From the NCBI RefSeq assembly GCF_008373755.1, contig NZ_VUJV01000001.1:1134883-1198882 (forward strand): DNA of 64,000 nt. Direction: 5' to 3'. This stretch comes from Nocardioides humilatus (GTDB taxonomy: Bacteria > Actinomycetota > Actinomycetes > Propionibacteriales > Nocardioidaceae). The notes below the pieces were generated by a model. That model was not told the origin of the DNA. It saw only the letters and a list, made by a program, of their open reading frames with translations, and made no database searches. Position 1 is the first letter of the stretch; every line of letters starts with the position of its first letter. Positions 1 through 8,060 of the stretch are shown here, one piece after another. The position numbers were made by a program, and so were the translations under genes.

Positions 1-43
1 CCCCGGCCGGGGACCCGCCGCCTCTCGGTCAGCTCAGCTCAGG

Positions 44-856
44 TCAGGACTCGACCAGTTGGAAGCCGTTGACCAGCCACGTGGTGTTGTCGTCGGTCGG
101 CACGAGGATCCAGGTGCCGTCGTACTGCGTGCCGGTGGTGTCGCTCGAGTCGGTCACCGTCGTCGTGATGGTGACCGAGCCGTCGCCGTTGTCGACCGGT
201 GCCGAGAAGGTGTCGTAGATGGCGGTCGACATGTCCTGGTCGCCGCCGGCCTTCTTGCAGCCCTTCTGGTCGCCGTAGGCCGACGCGAACCACTCCGGGG
301 TCGAGAGACCCTCGACCGCGAGGCAGTTGCTCTCGAGGACGGAGTTCAGGTAGGCCGCGGCCGTGATCGACGGGTCCTCGGTCGGGAAGCCGGTGTCGGT
401 CGAGGCCGAGGTGGTGATCTCCGTCGGCGGGGTCGTGACCTCGGTCGGCGTGGTGAGCTCGGTCGACGCCTCGGTCGGAAGCGTGCTGGTGATGGTGACC
501 CGCTTCTTCGGCGAGTCGCTGTCGTCGTCACCGCCCAGCACCACCACGAGCACCACAGCGACGATGATGATGAGCGCCACCACAGCGCCGACGATGCCGA
601 GGATCAGCCCGATCCGCTTGCCACCGCCGCCGGTGGGCGGAGCCGGGAACCCACCACCCGGGGGCGGCGGGAACCCACCACCGGGAGGCAGCGGAGCGCC
701 GTACGGCGGCGTCGCCGGCGGCGCGCCATAAGGCTGCTGCGGCGGGGCGCCGTAGGGCTGCTGGGGCGGGGGCTGCTGCGGGGGGACGCCACCGGGCGCG
801 ACCTGCGTCGGGGGGAGGTCTCCGGGCTGGCCGGGGCCGGGGTACTGGTTACTCAC
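44..856 (-). CDS. Proline-rich single-pass membrane protein, hypothetical
   Basis: A 270-residue protein of unknown function. Residues 1-80 are a cytosolic tail rich in Pro, Gly and Gln with QQPYGAPP-type repeats. A transmembrane segment lies at about 82-108, followed by an acidic stretch, a Thr/Pro linker (about 120-160) and an outer C-terminal domain of about 110 residues with two cysteines (C178, C200) that could form a disulfide. The layout matches the DUF4878/NTF2-like lipid-free surface proteins common in actinobacteria, but the family assignment is inference. The start is GTG with no Shine-Dalgarno sequence, so a leaderless transcript is possible. It is the last of five same-strand surface-protein genes and shares its architecture with the genes at 1834-2718 and 3147-4151. 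Confidence 0.75.
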   Translation of the reverse strand: MSNQYPGPGQPGDLPPTQVAPGGVPPQQPPPQQPYGAPPQQPYGAPPATPPYGAPLPPGGGFPPPPGGGFPAPPTGGGGKRIGLILGIVGAVVALIIIVAVVLVVVLGGDDDSDSPKKRVTITSTLPTEASTELTTPTEVTTPPTEITTSASTDTGFPTEDPSITAAAYLNSVLESNCLAVEGLSTPEWFASAYGDQKGCKKAGGDQDMSTAIYDTFSAPVDNGDGSVTITTTVTDSSDTTGTQYDGTWILVPTDDNTTWLVNGFQLVES

Positions 857-914
857 GTGAAGGAGGGTAAAGGCCGTTCACCCCCGTTGGAGGGCATTTC
901 CCACCGAACGGCTC

Positions 915-1796
915 TCAGGCGTACGACGCCCGCGACCGCCCGGGCAGGAGCGAGACGACGATCAGCCCGGCGCCCACCACGAGGCCGACGAGGACGGCAC
1001 CGAAGGCCTCACCGTGGAGCGTGTCGAGCACGGTCTCGATCACCAACCGCGCCAGGTCCTGTTTCTCGGGCTCGACCTGGTCGACGATCGCGTCGGTGAG
1101 CGGTCCGAGCCCCAGCAGCACCAGCACGCCCCCGACGGCGACCCCGATCGCCGCCGCAGCGGCCGTGCGTAGCCGCCCGCGCCACCCGGTGCCCGCCAGC
1201 ACCGCCACGAGCACGAGCCCTGCCCAGAGCAAGGGCACCCACAGCGCCAGCGCGTCGAGCAGCTGGTAGAGCCCGCGCCCCCGCTCCAGGTCGGACTCAC
1301 GGATCACCGGCATCGGCACCGGCGTCTTCGGAAGCGCGTCGGCGGAGATCGGCAGGCGGAGGTCCTTGATGACGTCAGCGAGCACGTCGTCGAGGAGCGG
1401 GCGCAGGTCGACGACGACCCAGCCGTCGGTGTCGACCACGCCCTTCTCGTCGTGCACGATCGCCAGGAACTCGCGATGCGTGTGGGCGTTGGCCTTGCGC
1501 CAGAACTCGGGGAAGCTGTCGCTCTCCACGACCTGCTTGGCGGAGGTCCGCACCATGTCGCCGAACATGTCCGGCAGCCCGATCGGCAGGTTGCCCGTGA
1601 GGGTCGCGACCGCCGCGTTGGCGACCTCGTCGGCCAGCCGGCTGCGCAGCTCCGCGTTGTCCGCGAGCGGCGCGACCGTGTCGACGTAGGAGTCGGTGTT
1701 GTCGATCCGCAGCGACAGCCACGACGCACCGATGCCGAGCGGCACCAGCAGCGTCGCGAGGACGACCGCGAACGCGGCCAGCGCGTGACGAGACAT
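915..1796 (-). CDS. Polytopic membrane protein with large outer domain, hypothetical
   Basis: A 293-residue membrane protein I do not recognise. An N-terminal hydrophobic segment (about residues 5-28) acts as a signal anchor, followed by about 160 hydrophilic residues likely outside the cell. Three more hydrophobic segments follow near the C-terminus (roughly 188-208, 215-232 and 263-283), and the protein ends in a short basic tail. The ATG start lies 37 nt after the stop of the DUF2510 protein upstream, so cotranscription is plausible. No catalytic motif is visible. The hydrophobic profile and codon use support a real gene; function is unknown. Confidence 0.75.
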   Translation of the reverse strand: MSRHALAAFAVVLATLLVPLGIGASWLSLRIDNTDSYVDTVAPLADNAELRSRLADEVANAAVATLTGNLPIGLPDMFGDMVRTSAKQVVESDSFPEFWRKANAHTHREFLAIVHDEKGVVDTDGWVVVDLRPLLDDVLADVIKDLRLPISADALPKTPVPMPVIRESDLERGRGLYQLLDALALWVPLLWAGLVLVAVLAGTGWRGRLRTAAAAAIGVAVGGVLVLLGLGPLTDAIVDQVEPEKQDLARLVIETVLDTLHGEAFGAVLVGLVVGAGLIVVSLLPGRSRASYA

Positions 1797-1833
1797 CAGA
1801 GTGACGACAGTCCTGGGGAAACCGGGTGGGAGC

Positions 1834-2718
1834 TCACTCGGTGACGGTCTCCTTGACCTTCCAGTCGCCGTCTTCCTTGACGAGCTTCACCGTCGTGACT
1901 TCGTCGCCCTCGGTGTCGTCCTCGTTGAAGACCTCCCGGAACTTGTCCTCGTCGTCGCCGCCGTAGTCCCAACGGATGGTGACCTTGACGGTCGCCTTGT
2001 CGCCGTCCTCCTTGGCGTCGCCGGCATCGATCTCGATGTCGGTGTCGTCGATGACCTCGTCGAGCTCGTCGTACTCGTCCTCGTACTCCTTCTCGGCATC
2101 CTCGGACTTGTCCGCGTAGTCACCGCAGTCGTCAGCATCCGCGGAGTCCAGGAGGTCCTTCTGGGCGCTCTTCACGCTGAGGTCGCACAAGGTCTCGTAG
2201 TCGCGGTCGAGCTGCGCCTGCAGGTAGTCGCTGGCGACGTCCGACGGACCGCCGCCGAGCACGACCTTGAAGAGCACCACGACGAGGATCACGACGAGCA
2301 GGAGCGCGCCGAGACCGCCTCCGATGATCGCGATCAGCTTGCCGTTGCCGCCGCTCTTGGCCGCGCCGGGGTGCTGGCCGAAGGCCAGCTGGCCGACCGG
2401 CTGCCCGTAGGGCTGGCCGACGGGCTGGCCGTAGGGCTGACCGACGGGGGCGCCGTAGCCCTGCTGGGGCGCGGCAGGTGCTGCGGGCGCGACCGGCTGC
2501 TGCGGGTAGTTGGACGCCGTGTTGGGGGCGACCATCGTCGGCATGTCACCGGCCGGCGCCGCAGGAGCGGCGGGCGCGGCAGGTGCGGCGGGCGCAGCCG
2601 GCGCGGCCGGCGGCTGGGTGTGCTCGGTCCACTGCGTGCCGTCCCACCAGCGCTGACCGCCCTGGCCGTCGGGATACCACCCGGGAGGGACAGAGGGCTG
2701 GTTCGGGTCCGACATCAC
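1834..2718 (-). CDS. DUF2510-headed proline/alanine-rich membrane protein
   Basis: A 294-residue protein starting with a DUF2510 module: the PGWYPDGQGGQRWWDGTQWT signature at about residues 12-31, a short Trp-rich motif found at the start of many actinobacterial membrane proteins. A low-complexity stretch follows with AAPAAPA and GQPYGQPV repeats, then a transmembrane segment (about 128-155). The C-terminal outer domain is very acidic, with two cysteines (CDLS and DDCGDY) matching those of the 44-856 protein. It resembles a DUF4878-type fold, which is inference. Its role is unknown; these proteins are often linked to the cell envelope, but nothing here proves that. Confidence 0.8.
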   Translation of the reverse strand: MMSDPNQPSVPPGWYPDGQGGQRWWDGTQWTEHTQPPAAPAAPAAPAAPAAPAAPAGDMPTMVAPNTASNYPQQPVAPAAPAAPQQGYGAPVGQPYGQPVGQPYGQPVGQLAFGQHPGAAKSGGNGKLIAIIGGGLGALLLVVILVVVLFKVVLGGGPSDVASDYLQAQLDRDYETLCDLSVKSAQKDLLDSADADDCGDYADKSEDAEKEYEDEYDELDEVIDDTDIEIDAGDAKEDGDKATVKVTIRWDYGGDDEDKFREVFNEDDTEGDEVTTVKLVKEDGDWKVKETVTE

Positions 2719-2802
2719 ACGCTCCTGAGGCTTCGGGTGGCAACGCCGGGAATCATGACATGCCCGAGCGTGCGCCCGACTGCGGGAACGACGGGCGTGG
2801 GA

Positions 2803-3126
2803 TCAGTCGATGAGGCTGATGAGCAGCACCAGGCCGGCGAAGCCGAGCAACGCGAAGGCCGTCAGGAAGCCCATCAACAGGCCGATCGTGCGCTTCTTGT
2901 TGGGCGGCGGGGGCGGCAAGCCGGGCCGGGCGGCGTAGCCGACCGGAGCCGGACCTCCGACCGGGGCGCCGGCCTGGAGGTAAGCCGGTGGCTGTGCGAC
3001 CCCGGGCTGCGGGGCGGCCGGGTAGCCCTGGGGCGGCGCAGGCGGGTAGGCGGGAGGCGGTGCCGGCGGGTAGCCCTGCTGGGGCTGGCCCGGCGGGGGC
3101 GGTGCACCGTAAGGCGGCTGGCTCAT
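2803..3126 (-). CDS. Small proline-rich membrane protein
   Basis: A 107-residue protein. About 75 N-terminal residues are built from Pro, Tyr, Gly and Ala (PPPAYPPAPPQGYP type), followed by a basic patch (NKKRT) and one transmembrane segment reaching almost to the C-terminus (LLMGFLTAFALLGFAGLVLLIS). It resembles the tail plus anchor of its neighbours without any outer domain. ATG start; it sits between two DUF2510 proteins on the same strand. Function unknown. Possible roles are scaffolding or regulation at the membrane through its proline-rich tail, which is speculation. Confidence 0.7.
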   Translation of the reverse strand: MSQPPYGAPPPPGQPQQGYPPAPPPAYPPAPPQGYPAAPQPGVAQPPAYLQAGAPVGGPAPVGYAARPGLPPPPPNKKRTIGLLMGFLTAFALLGFAGLVLLISLID

Positions 3127-3146
3127 GTCATCACCCTAGGTTCGGG

Positions 3147-4151
3147 TCACGGCGAATAGGTGAAGAACTCCGAGAAGTCGGAGAAGTAGTCGGACAGGTA
3201 GGACTCCAGGTCCGACGGATCGGTCGGGAAGTCGGTGGGGAAGTCCGTCGGGAAGTCCGTGGGGAAGTCGGTCGGGAAGTCCGTGAAGTCGGTCGGGATG
3301 TCCGTCGGGACGTCGGTCGGGTCGTCCGTCGGGGTGTCCGTCGGCGCGTCCGACGTCTCCACGTCGGGCTCCTCGAGCTCGTCGACCTTCCACTCGTCGT
3401 CCTCGACGACCATGTCGAGCGTCAAGGTGTAGGGGACGCCGCTGTCGTCGCCGGCGAAGGTCACGTCGACCGGAACCGAGGCGGTCTTCGCGTCCTCGTC
3501 GATCTCGGAGTCCTGCACCACGAACGTGAAGTCGGCCGGCATGTCCTCGACCTCACAGCCGCCCTCCTCGTCGAGCAGGCGCTGCGTGGCGAGGCCCTCG
3601 AGCACCTCGCAGTCGTTGGCCAGCACGCCGTTCATGAAGGCCGTCGCGACGACCTGCGGCGTCTTCTCGGGCAGCGAGCTGTCACGCCCGCGGTCGCTGC
3701 TGTCGTTGTCGCTGCTGCTGTCATCGCGGAGGAAGACCGCCCACGACCCGACCGCGAGGATCGCGACGAGCACGACGGCACCCACGACAGCGAGCAGGAC
3801 GAGCAGGCCCTTGTTGGTGCCGCCGGACGGCGGGACGTAGCCCGTACCACCCGGGTCGCCCGGCCCACCGGGACCACCGGGGCCAGCGGGGAAGCTCGGC
3901 TGGGGCACGGCTCCGTAGGCCGCACCGGGAGGCGCGGCCGGCGGGGGGCTCGAGGGCGGCGGACCCGCTGGCCAGCCCTGCTGCTCGAGCTGACGGGTCG
4001 GCTCCGGCTGGTTGGGCTGCACGAAGGTCGGCTCGGCGCCGACGCCACCGGTGCCCGGCTGCACGTGGTCGGTCCAGGCGGCGCCGTCGTACCAGCGCAT
4101 CTGACCGTTCTGGTCGGGGTACCAGCCGGGCTGGACGGGGCTATCTGGCAC
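3147..4151 (-). CDS. DUF2510-headed membrane protein with xPTD repeats
   Basis: About 334 residues from a GTG start at 4151. An AGGAG sequence (4157-4161) lies five bases before this GTG, while the longer frame (ATG at 4196) has no such site. The DUF2510 signature (QPGWYPDQNGQMRWYDGAAW) comes right after the start. Next are a Pro-rich linker, a transmembrane segment (VLLAVVGAVVLVAILAVGSW) and an outer domain with a cysteine pair (CEVLEG and GGCEVE) like its paralogues. The C-terminus is a run of Ala/Thr/Asp/Val/Ile/Phe-Pro-Thr-Asp units and an aromatic, acidic end (YFSDFSEFFTYSP). The repeat may be a stalk or a ligand; function unknown. Confidence 0.78.
   Translation of the reverse strand: MPDSPVQPGWYPDQNGQMRWYDGAAWTDHVQPGTGGVGAEPTFVQPNQPEPTRQLEQQGWPAGPPPSSPPPAAPPGAAYGAVPQPSFPAGPGGPGGPGDPGGTGYVPPSGGTNKGLLVLLAVVGAVVLVAILAVGSWAVFLRDDSSSDNDSSDRGRDSSLPEKTPQVVATAFMNGVLANDCEVLEGLATQRLLDEEGGCEVEDMPADFTFVVQDSEIDEDAKTASVPVDVTFAGDDSGVPYTLTLDMVVEDDEWKVDELEEPDVETSDAPTDTPTDDPTDVPTDIPTDFTDFPTDFPTDFPTDFPTDFPTDPSDLESYLSDYFSDFSEFFTYSP
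3219..3347 (-). repeat. In-frame 12-bp tandem repeat encoding xPTD units
   Basis: Ten units of 12 bp, plus one shortened 9-bp unit, encode A/T/D/V/I/F-PTD. The five copies nearest the 3' end are all FPTD and almost identical at DNA level. The recent copies are homogeneous and the older ones divergent, as expected for expansion by slippage or unequal crossing-over. Unit changes keep the reading frame, so length can vary without inactivating the protein. Confidence 0.85.
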
Positions 4152-4228
4152 CGGAACTCCTGGGACGTGATCAAACCGGGGGCGGGACGGGGACAACGGT
4201 AGTCATCCCCCACTCCGCGGTCGATCAT

Positions 4229-5299
4229 TCATGAGGGTGGTTCGAGACTCCCCAGCAGGTGCAGCAAACGGTCGGTCGCCTCGGCTTCGCCGACGCTGAC
4301 CCGCACGCCCTCGCCGGCGAACGGCCGCAGGGCGAGCCCGACGTCGCCCGCCGCGGCCGCCAGCTCGGCTGCGCGATCACCCACGCCGAGCCAGACGAAG
4401 TTGCCCTGCGGCTCGGGGACCCACCACCCGGCGGCGGTGATGCCGGCGACCATCCGCGCGCGCTCCGCGACCAGGCCGTCGACCCGCGCGAGGAGCTCGT
4501 CCTCGGCCGCGAGCGAGGCCACCGCCGCGGCTTGCGCGACCGACGACACCCCGAAGGGCAACGCGACCGCACGGAGCGCGCCCGCGATCTCGGGCGCGGC
4601 GACGGCGTAGCCGACCCGCAGGCCCGCCAGGCCGTAGGCCTTGGAGAAGGTCCTCAGCAGTACGACGTTGGCGTGGTCGCGCACGAGCGCCAGGCCGTCG
4701 ACCGGGTCGGCCATGCGGACGAACTCGAGGTAGGCCTCGTCGACGACGACCACGACATGGGCCGGCACTGCGGCGACGAAGGTCGCGACCTCGGCGTGGG
4801 TGAGGGCAGGGCCGGTCGGGTTGTTGGGGGTGCAGACCAAGACCACCTTGGTGCGCTCGGTGATCGCCGCTGCCATCGCGTCGAGGTCGTGACGACCGTC
4901 CGCGGTCACGGGGACCTTGACCCCCGCTGCACCCGCAGCGGTGACGGCGATCGGGTAGGCCTCGAAGGACCGCCACGCGTGGACGACCTCGTCGCCGGGA
5001 CCGCAGTAGGCACTCAGCAGGTGGTAGATGAGCGCGACCGAGCCGGTGCCCGCGGCGAGCTGGTCGACCTGCACGCCGAGCTTGGCGGCGAGGGCGTCGT
5101 AGAGCAGCGCGCATCCCATGTCGGGGTAGCGGTTCATGCTGGCCACGGCCTGCTCGGCAGCGGCGAGGACACCCGGAAGCGGTGGGTAGGGGTTCTCGTT
5201 GGACGAGAGCTTGTAGGAGGTCAGCCCCGGTCGTGCCGGCGGCGGCTTCCCCGGAACGTACGGCGGGATCTCGCGCACGTGCGGCAGCGGCTCGACCAT
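4229..5299 (-). CDS. HisC-family aminotransferase (histidinol-phosphate/aromatic)
   Basis: A 356-residue fold-type I PLP enzyme of the histidinol-phosphate aminotransferase family. The SSNENP motif near residue 32, NNPTG at 159-163, D187/Y190 and the PLP lysine K220 in TFSKAYG are all visible. Length is normal for the family. HisC converts imidazole-acetol phosphate to histidinol phosphate; close actinobacterial relatives act on phenylalanine or tyrosine, so the substrate is open. No his genes are nearby. It starts nine bases after the stop of the DDAH-like gene, so the two probably form one operon under the GntR divergon. That context argues for a catabolic or accessory role over histidine biosynthesis. 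Confidence 0.88.
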   Translation of the reverse strand: MVEPLPHVREIPPYVPGKPPPARPGLTSYKLSSNENPYPPLPGVLAAAEQAVASMNRYPDMGCALLYDALAAKLGVQVDQLAAGTGSVALIYHLLSAYCGPGDEVVHAWRSFEAYPIAVTAAGAAGVKVPVTADGRHDLDAMAAAITERTKVVLVCTPNNPTGPALTHAEVATFVAAVPAHVVVVVDEAYLEFVRMADPVDGLALVRDHANVVLLRTFSKAYGLAGLRVGYAVAAPEIAGALRAVALPFGVSSVAQAAAVASLAAEDELLARVDGLVAERARMVAGITAAGWWVPEPQGNFVWLGVGDRAAELAAAAGDVGLALRPFAGEGVRVSVGEAEATDRLLHLLGSLEPPS

Positions 5300-5308
5300 C
5301 TCTCGACC

Positions 5309-6223
5309 CTACGCGGCCGGGAACTCCTGCGACGGCGGCGCGATCACCCGGCCGCCGGGCACGGCATCGAGCTCACGACCGAGCGTGATGTCGAGCGGGT
5401 TGGTCAGGCACCGGATCGAGCCGCCACCGAGGTGGAACTCGGTGACGTCGACGAGCACGATCTCGAAACCCCAGGCCTCGAGCTGCTCGCGGACGCGCGG
5501 CGGGCAGGCCGGCATCAGGATCGTCGAACCGACGACGACCGAGTTGGCGCACAGGGTGCCGATCGCCTCCTCCTCGCTGATTACCAGCGGCTCGGGCACG
5601 AGCGCGAGCAGTGCGTCGGCCGAGGCCGGGTCGAGTGCCTCGGGGCAGACGATCGCGCGGCGCTCGTCGAGCGGGCAGAAGGCGAGGTCGAGGTGATACA
5701 TCCCCGGGTGGGTGATCCGCAGGCCGCGGACCTGCACGCCGAGGTCGGTCGCCAGGTGCTTGAGGGCCAGCTCGTCGGTACGGGGCCCGACGCCGACGAG
5801 CAGCTCACCCCCGAACGGGAAGGCGTCGCCGGCCTCGAAGTGGGCGCCGACGCCCTCGCGTCCGACGTACGACGTCGCGAAGCCCTGGCTCTCGAACCAC
5901 TGCCGTGCGCTGGGCGTCTCGTTGCGGCGCTGCGGGAAGCGCATGTGCGACATGACGACGGTGCGCCGTGCGCCCTCCCACTCGGGGCGCTGCAGGGCGA
6001 AGCCGAGGTTCATGGCGTAGACCATGTCGGGGCTGTCGGCGCGGCCCGGGATGACGTCGACCGTCGCGCCGGCCGCACGAAGGGCCTCGACGAGGCTCTG
6101 CCACTGGGCGAGGACGCGCTCGGGGTCGGGCTGGACGGCCGGGTCCATGAAGGGGTTGATCGCGTAGTCGATCCGGAACTGCGACGGCTCCACCATCGCG
6201 TAGTGACGACCCCAGCTCAGCAC
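5309..6223 (-). CDS. DDAH-like amidinohydrolase (dimethylargininase family)
   Basis: A guanidine-modifying enzyme of the pentein fold, most like dimethylarginine dimethylaminohydrolases, which hydrolyse methylated arginines to citrulline and an amine. The catalytic Cys is visible at about residue 272 in GGGSIRCLTNPL, a catalytic-type His in HLDLAF, and acidic residues in EAGDAF. I set the start at GTG 6223: AAGGGAG lies seven bases upstream, giving 304 residues, the usual family length. The ATG at 6247 lacks a ribosome binding site, and the longer frame to 6526 would run through the operator and into the divergent gene. Substrate could also be arginine or another guanidine. Confidence 0.82.
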   Translation of the reverse strand: MLSWGRHYAMVEPSQFRIDYAINPFMDPAVQPDPERVLAQWQSLVEALRAAGATVDVIPGRADSPDMVYAMNLGFALQRPEWEGARRTVVMSHMRFPQRRNETPSARQWFESQGFATSYVGREGVGAHFEAGDAFPFGGELLVGVGPRTDELALKHLATDLGVQVRGLRITHPGMYHLDLAFCPLDERRAIVCPEALDPASADALLALVPEPLVISEEEAIGTLCANSVVVGSTILMPACPPRVREQLEAWGFEIVLVDVTEFHLGGGSIRCLTNPLDITLGRELDAVPGGRVIAPPSQEFPAA

Positions 6224-6250
6224 CGTGCCGCTCCCTTCAGCAGTCATGGA

Positions 6251-6271
6251 ATTGTCAGACAATCTGACAAT
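6251..6271. promoter_or_regulatory. Perfect inverted-repeat operator, GntR/FadR type
   Basis: ATTGTCAGA-CAA-TCTGACAAT, nine-base arms with a three-base spacer and no mismatch. It lies 27 bases upstream of the DDAH-like start and 44 bases upstream of the gntR start, in the short AT-rich divergent region. TGTC-N-GACA-like cores are typical for GntR-FCD regulators. One site could control both genes, with autoregulation of the regulator. Confidence 0.85.
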
Positions 6272-6315
6272 GAGATGAGCATACAGGCTGCGCCGCGATG
6301 CGGGAGAATGCCGGC

Positions 6316-6999
6316 ATGCCCGCCACCCAGCAGCGCTTCGACTCGCTGAGCGTCGAGCACGCCTCGACGGTCGAACGCGTGACCGCCGAGCTGCGCCGGG
6401 CCGTCTTCGAGGGCGAGCTGGAGAGCGGCACCCCACTGCGCGAGCTGGCGCTCGCCGAGTCGCTGAGCGTGTCGCGTCCGACCGTGCGCGAGGCGCTGCG
6501 GGCCCTGGTCGCCGAGGGGCTCGCAACGCGCGAACCCAACCGCGGCGTCACCGTGGCCACGCCGCGCGCCGACTCCGTGCGCGACGTCTGCGCCGCACGC
6601 TGGGTGCTCGAGGGCGCCGGGGTCGAGGCATGGACCACCGCGACCGACGACGCCCGCAAGCGGGTGCGTCAGACGCTCGAGGCCTACACGACAGCAGTGC
6701 GCAGCGGGCGGGCCTCCTACGAGGAGCTCAACGAGCGTCACCTCGCCTTCCACGTCTCCCTCGTCGAGCTGACCGGAAGTCCACGCCTGGTGCAGATGGC
6801 CGAAAGCCTGATGGACGAGCTCAAGCTGGCCCTGGCCCAGGTCGACCGGGTCCGCCGCAACGCCCACGACCAGGCCGAGTCCCACGAACCCTTGGTGCGG
6901 CTGCTGGAGGACGACGACATCGACGGCGCCCACGAGTTCCTGCGGCGCCACATCGACGACGCGGCCGAGGAGATCGTCGAAGCACTGGCGTTGACCTGA
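6316..6999 (+). CDS. GntR-family regulator, FCD (FadR) subfamily
   Basis: A DNA-binding repressor or activator of about 227 residues. The N-terminal winged helix-turn-helix reads LRELALAESLSVSRPTVREALRALVAEGL, and the all-helical C-terminal ligand domain is of the FCD type, with candidate metal/ligand histidines in NERHLAFH, ESHEPLV and RRHIDD. I use ATG 6316 because GGGAGAA lies seven bases upstream; the ATG at 6298 has no such site. It diverges from the DDAH-like/aminotransferase pair and shares the 21-bp palindrome with it. It probably senses the substrate of that pair (an arginine derivative or related amine), which is inference. Confidence 0.9.
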   Translation: MPATQQRFDSLSVEHASTVERVTAELRRAVFEGELESGTPLRELALAESLSVSRPTVREALRALVAEGLATREPNRGVTVATPRADSVRDVCAARWVLEGAGVEAWTTATDDARKRVRQTLEAYTTAVRSGRASYEELNERHLAFHVSLVELTGSPRLVQMAESLMDELKLALAQVDRVRRNAHDQAESHEPLVRLLEDDDIDGAHEFLRRHIDDAAEEIVEALALT

Positions 7000-7018
7000 C
7001 GCCTGCCAAACTGGCGGC

Positions 7019-7417
7019 ATGTTCGAGTTCCTCGCCCGGTGGGCCGTCACCAGCATCGCTCTCGCGGCCGCAGCGCAGGTCATGGACGGGATCCGGTTCA
7101 ACGGACCCACCCACGGTCAGGCCGAGATCGAGCACAAGCTCCTGCCGCTGCTCGGCGTCGCGCTGATCCTGGCTCTGGTCACCGCGTTGGTGAAGCCGGT
7201 GCTGATCTTCTTGTCGTTCCCGATCATCTTGCTGACGCTCGGGCTGTTCCTGCTCGCGGTCAACGCGATCCTGCTGCTGATCACCGACTGGTTCGCCGAC
7301 CTGTTCGACGTGGGCTTCCACGTCAACGGCTTCTGGCCCGCGGTCGGCGGCGCGATCATCATCAGCGTGACCACCTGGGTCCTCGACGCGCTGGTCGGCG
7401 TCGAGGAGGACAAGTGA
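7019..7417 (+). CDS. Phage-holin-4_2-family (PF04020-type) membrane protein
   Basis: A 132-residue membrane protein with about four hydrophobic segments and a charged C-terminus (GVEEDK). The VTALVKPVLIFLSFPIILLT stretch, with its Pro between helices, is the hallmark of the PF04020 family. That family is annotated as phage holin family IV although most members are chromosomal and have no known lytic role. No phage genes are nearby, so a holin function is unlikely. Its stop overlaps the start of the phosphatase gene (GTGA), indicating translational coupling. Confidence 0.8.
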   Translation: MFEFLARWAVTSIALAAAAQVMDGIRFNGPTHGQAEIEHKLLPLLGVALILALVTALVKPVLIFLSFPIILLTLGLFLLAVNAILLLITDWFADLFDVGFHVNGFWPAVGGAIIISVTTWVLDALVGVEEDK

Positions 7418-7932
7418 GCACTGCGGTCCCACCGCCCCACTCCCCGGGCCGCTACCGCGTGGCACTCGTCTGCCTCGGCAACATCTGCCGCTCCCCCATG
7501 GCCGACGTGGTCCTCAGCGAACGAGTCGCCGCCGCCGGCCTCGACGACCGCGTCGAGGTGGTCAGCTCCGGCACCGGCGACTGGCACGTGGGCGACCCGA
7601 TGGACCGGCGCGCGGCCGCCCTCCTGACGCGCGAGGGCTACGACGCCTCGGCGCACCGCGCCCAGCAGGTGCAGCGGTCCTGGCTCGACGACTGCGACCT
7701 CCTGCTGGCGATGGACCGGGCCAACCTGCGCGACCTGCGCGCCCTCGGCGCCAAGGCCGGCAGCGTGGTCGATCCCGAACGGGTCCGCCTCTTCCGCGAC
7801 TTCGACCCACTGGAGCCGGGCACCGAGGTGCCCGACCCCTACTACGGCGGCGATGCCGGCTTCCGTGACGTGCTCGCGATGGTCGAGCGCACATCCGACG
7901 CGCTCATCGACGCGCTCGTTCGCGTCGTCTGA
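7414..7932 (+). CDS. Low-molecular-weight protein-tyrosine phosphatase
   Basis: A 172-residue cytosolic phosphatase that removes phosphate from tyrosine residues. The signature P-loop CLGNICRS gives the nucleophile C20 and R26, and the general acid is in the DPYY segment near residue 139. The start GTG overlaps the previous stop (GTGA) and is preceded by GGAGGA. An 11-residue N-terminal extension precedes the usual domain. Actinobacterial homologues act on host or own phosphoproteins and on arsenate; no ars genes are nearby, so the phosphatase role is favoured. Confidence 0.92.
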   Translation: MSTAVPPPHSPGRYRVALVCLGNICRSPMADVVLSERVAAAGLDDRVEVVSSGTGDWHVGDPMDRRAAALLTREGYDASAHRAQQVQRSWLDDCDLLLAMDRANLRDLRALGAKAGSVVDPERVRLFRDFDPLEPGTEVPDPYYGGDAGFRDVLAMVERTSDALIDALVRVV

Positions 7933-7990
7933 CGGCGTCCTGAAGCAATTGTGACCTGGATGACACGCCCCGCGTTTGGGTAATTAGTTG

Positions 7991-8023
7991 GATGTCCTAG
8001 TATTTTCCTAGGACGTCCTACTA
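7991..8023. promoter_or_regulatory. Triple half-site operator upstream of icmF
   Basis: GTCCTAG (7994-8000) and CTAGGAC (8008-8014) form a perfect inverted repeat with a 7-nt spacer, and TAGGACGTCCTA (8009-8020) is a 12-bp palindrome sharing the middle half-site. The flanking 12-mers GATGTCCTAGTA and GACGTCCTACTA are repeated 21 bases apart, two helical turns. It lies in an AT-rich stretch 38-70 bases before the icmF start. Regulator unknown. Confidence 0.75.
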
Positions 8024-8060
8024 AATGCGTCTTACTCGATGCCTACGACTTGAGGTGACC

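Noticed and set aside
7019-7417. Phage remnant because of holin-family protein
   Set aside because: No other phage gene is near and this family is mostly chromosomal and non-lytic.
7933-8060. Cobalamin riboswitch before the B12-dependent icmF
   Set aside because: Only 128 bases are available, no B12-box-like sequence is seen, and the region is explained by the palindromic operator.
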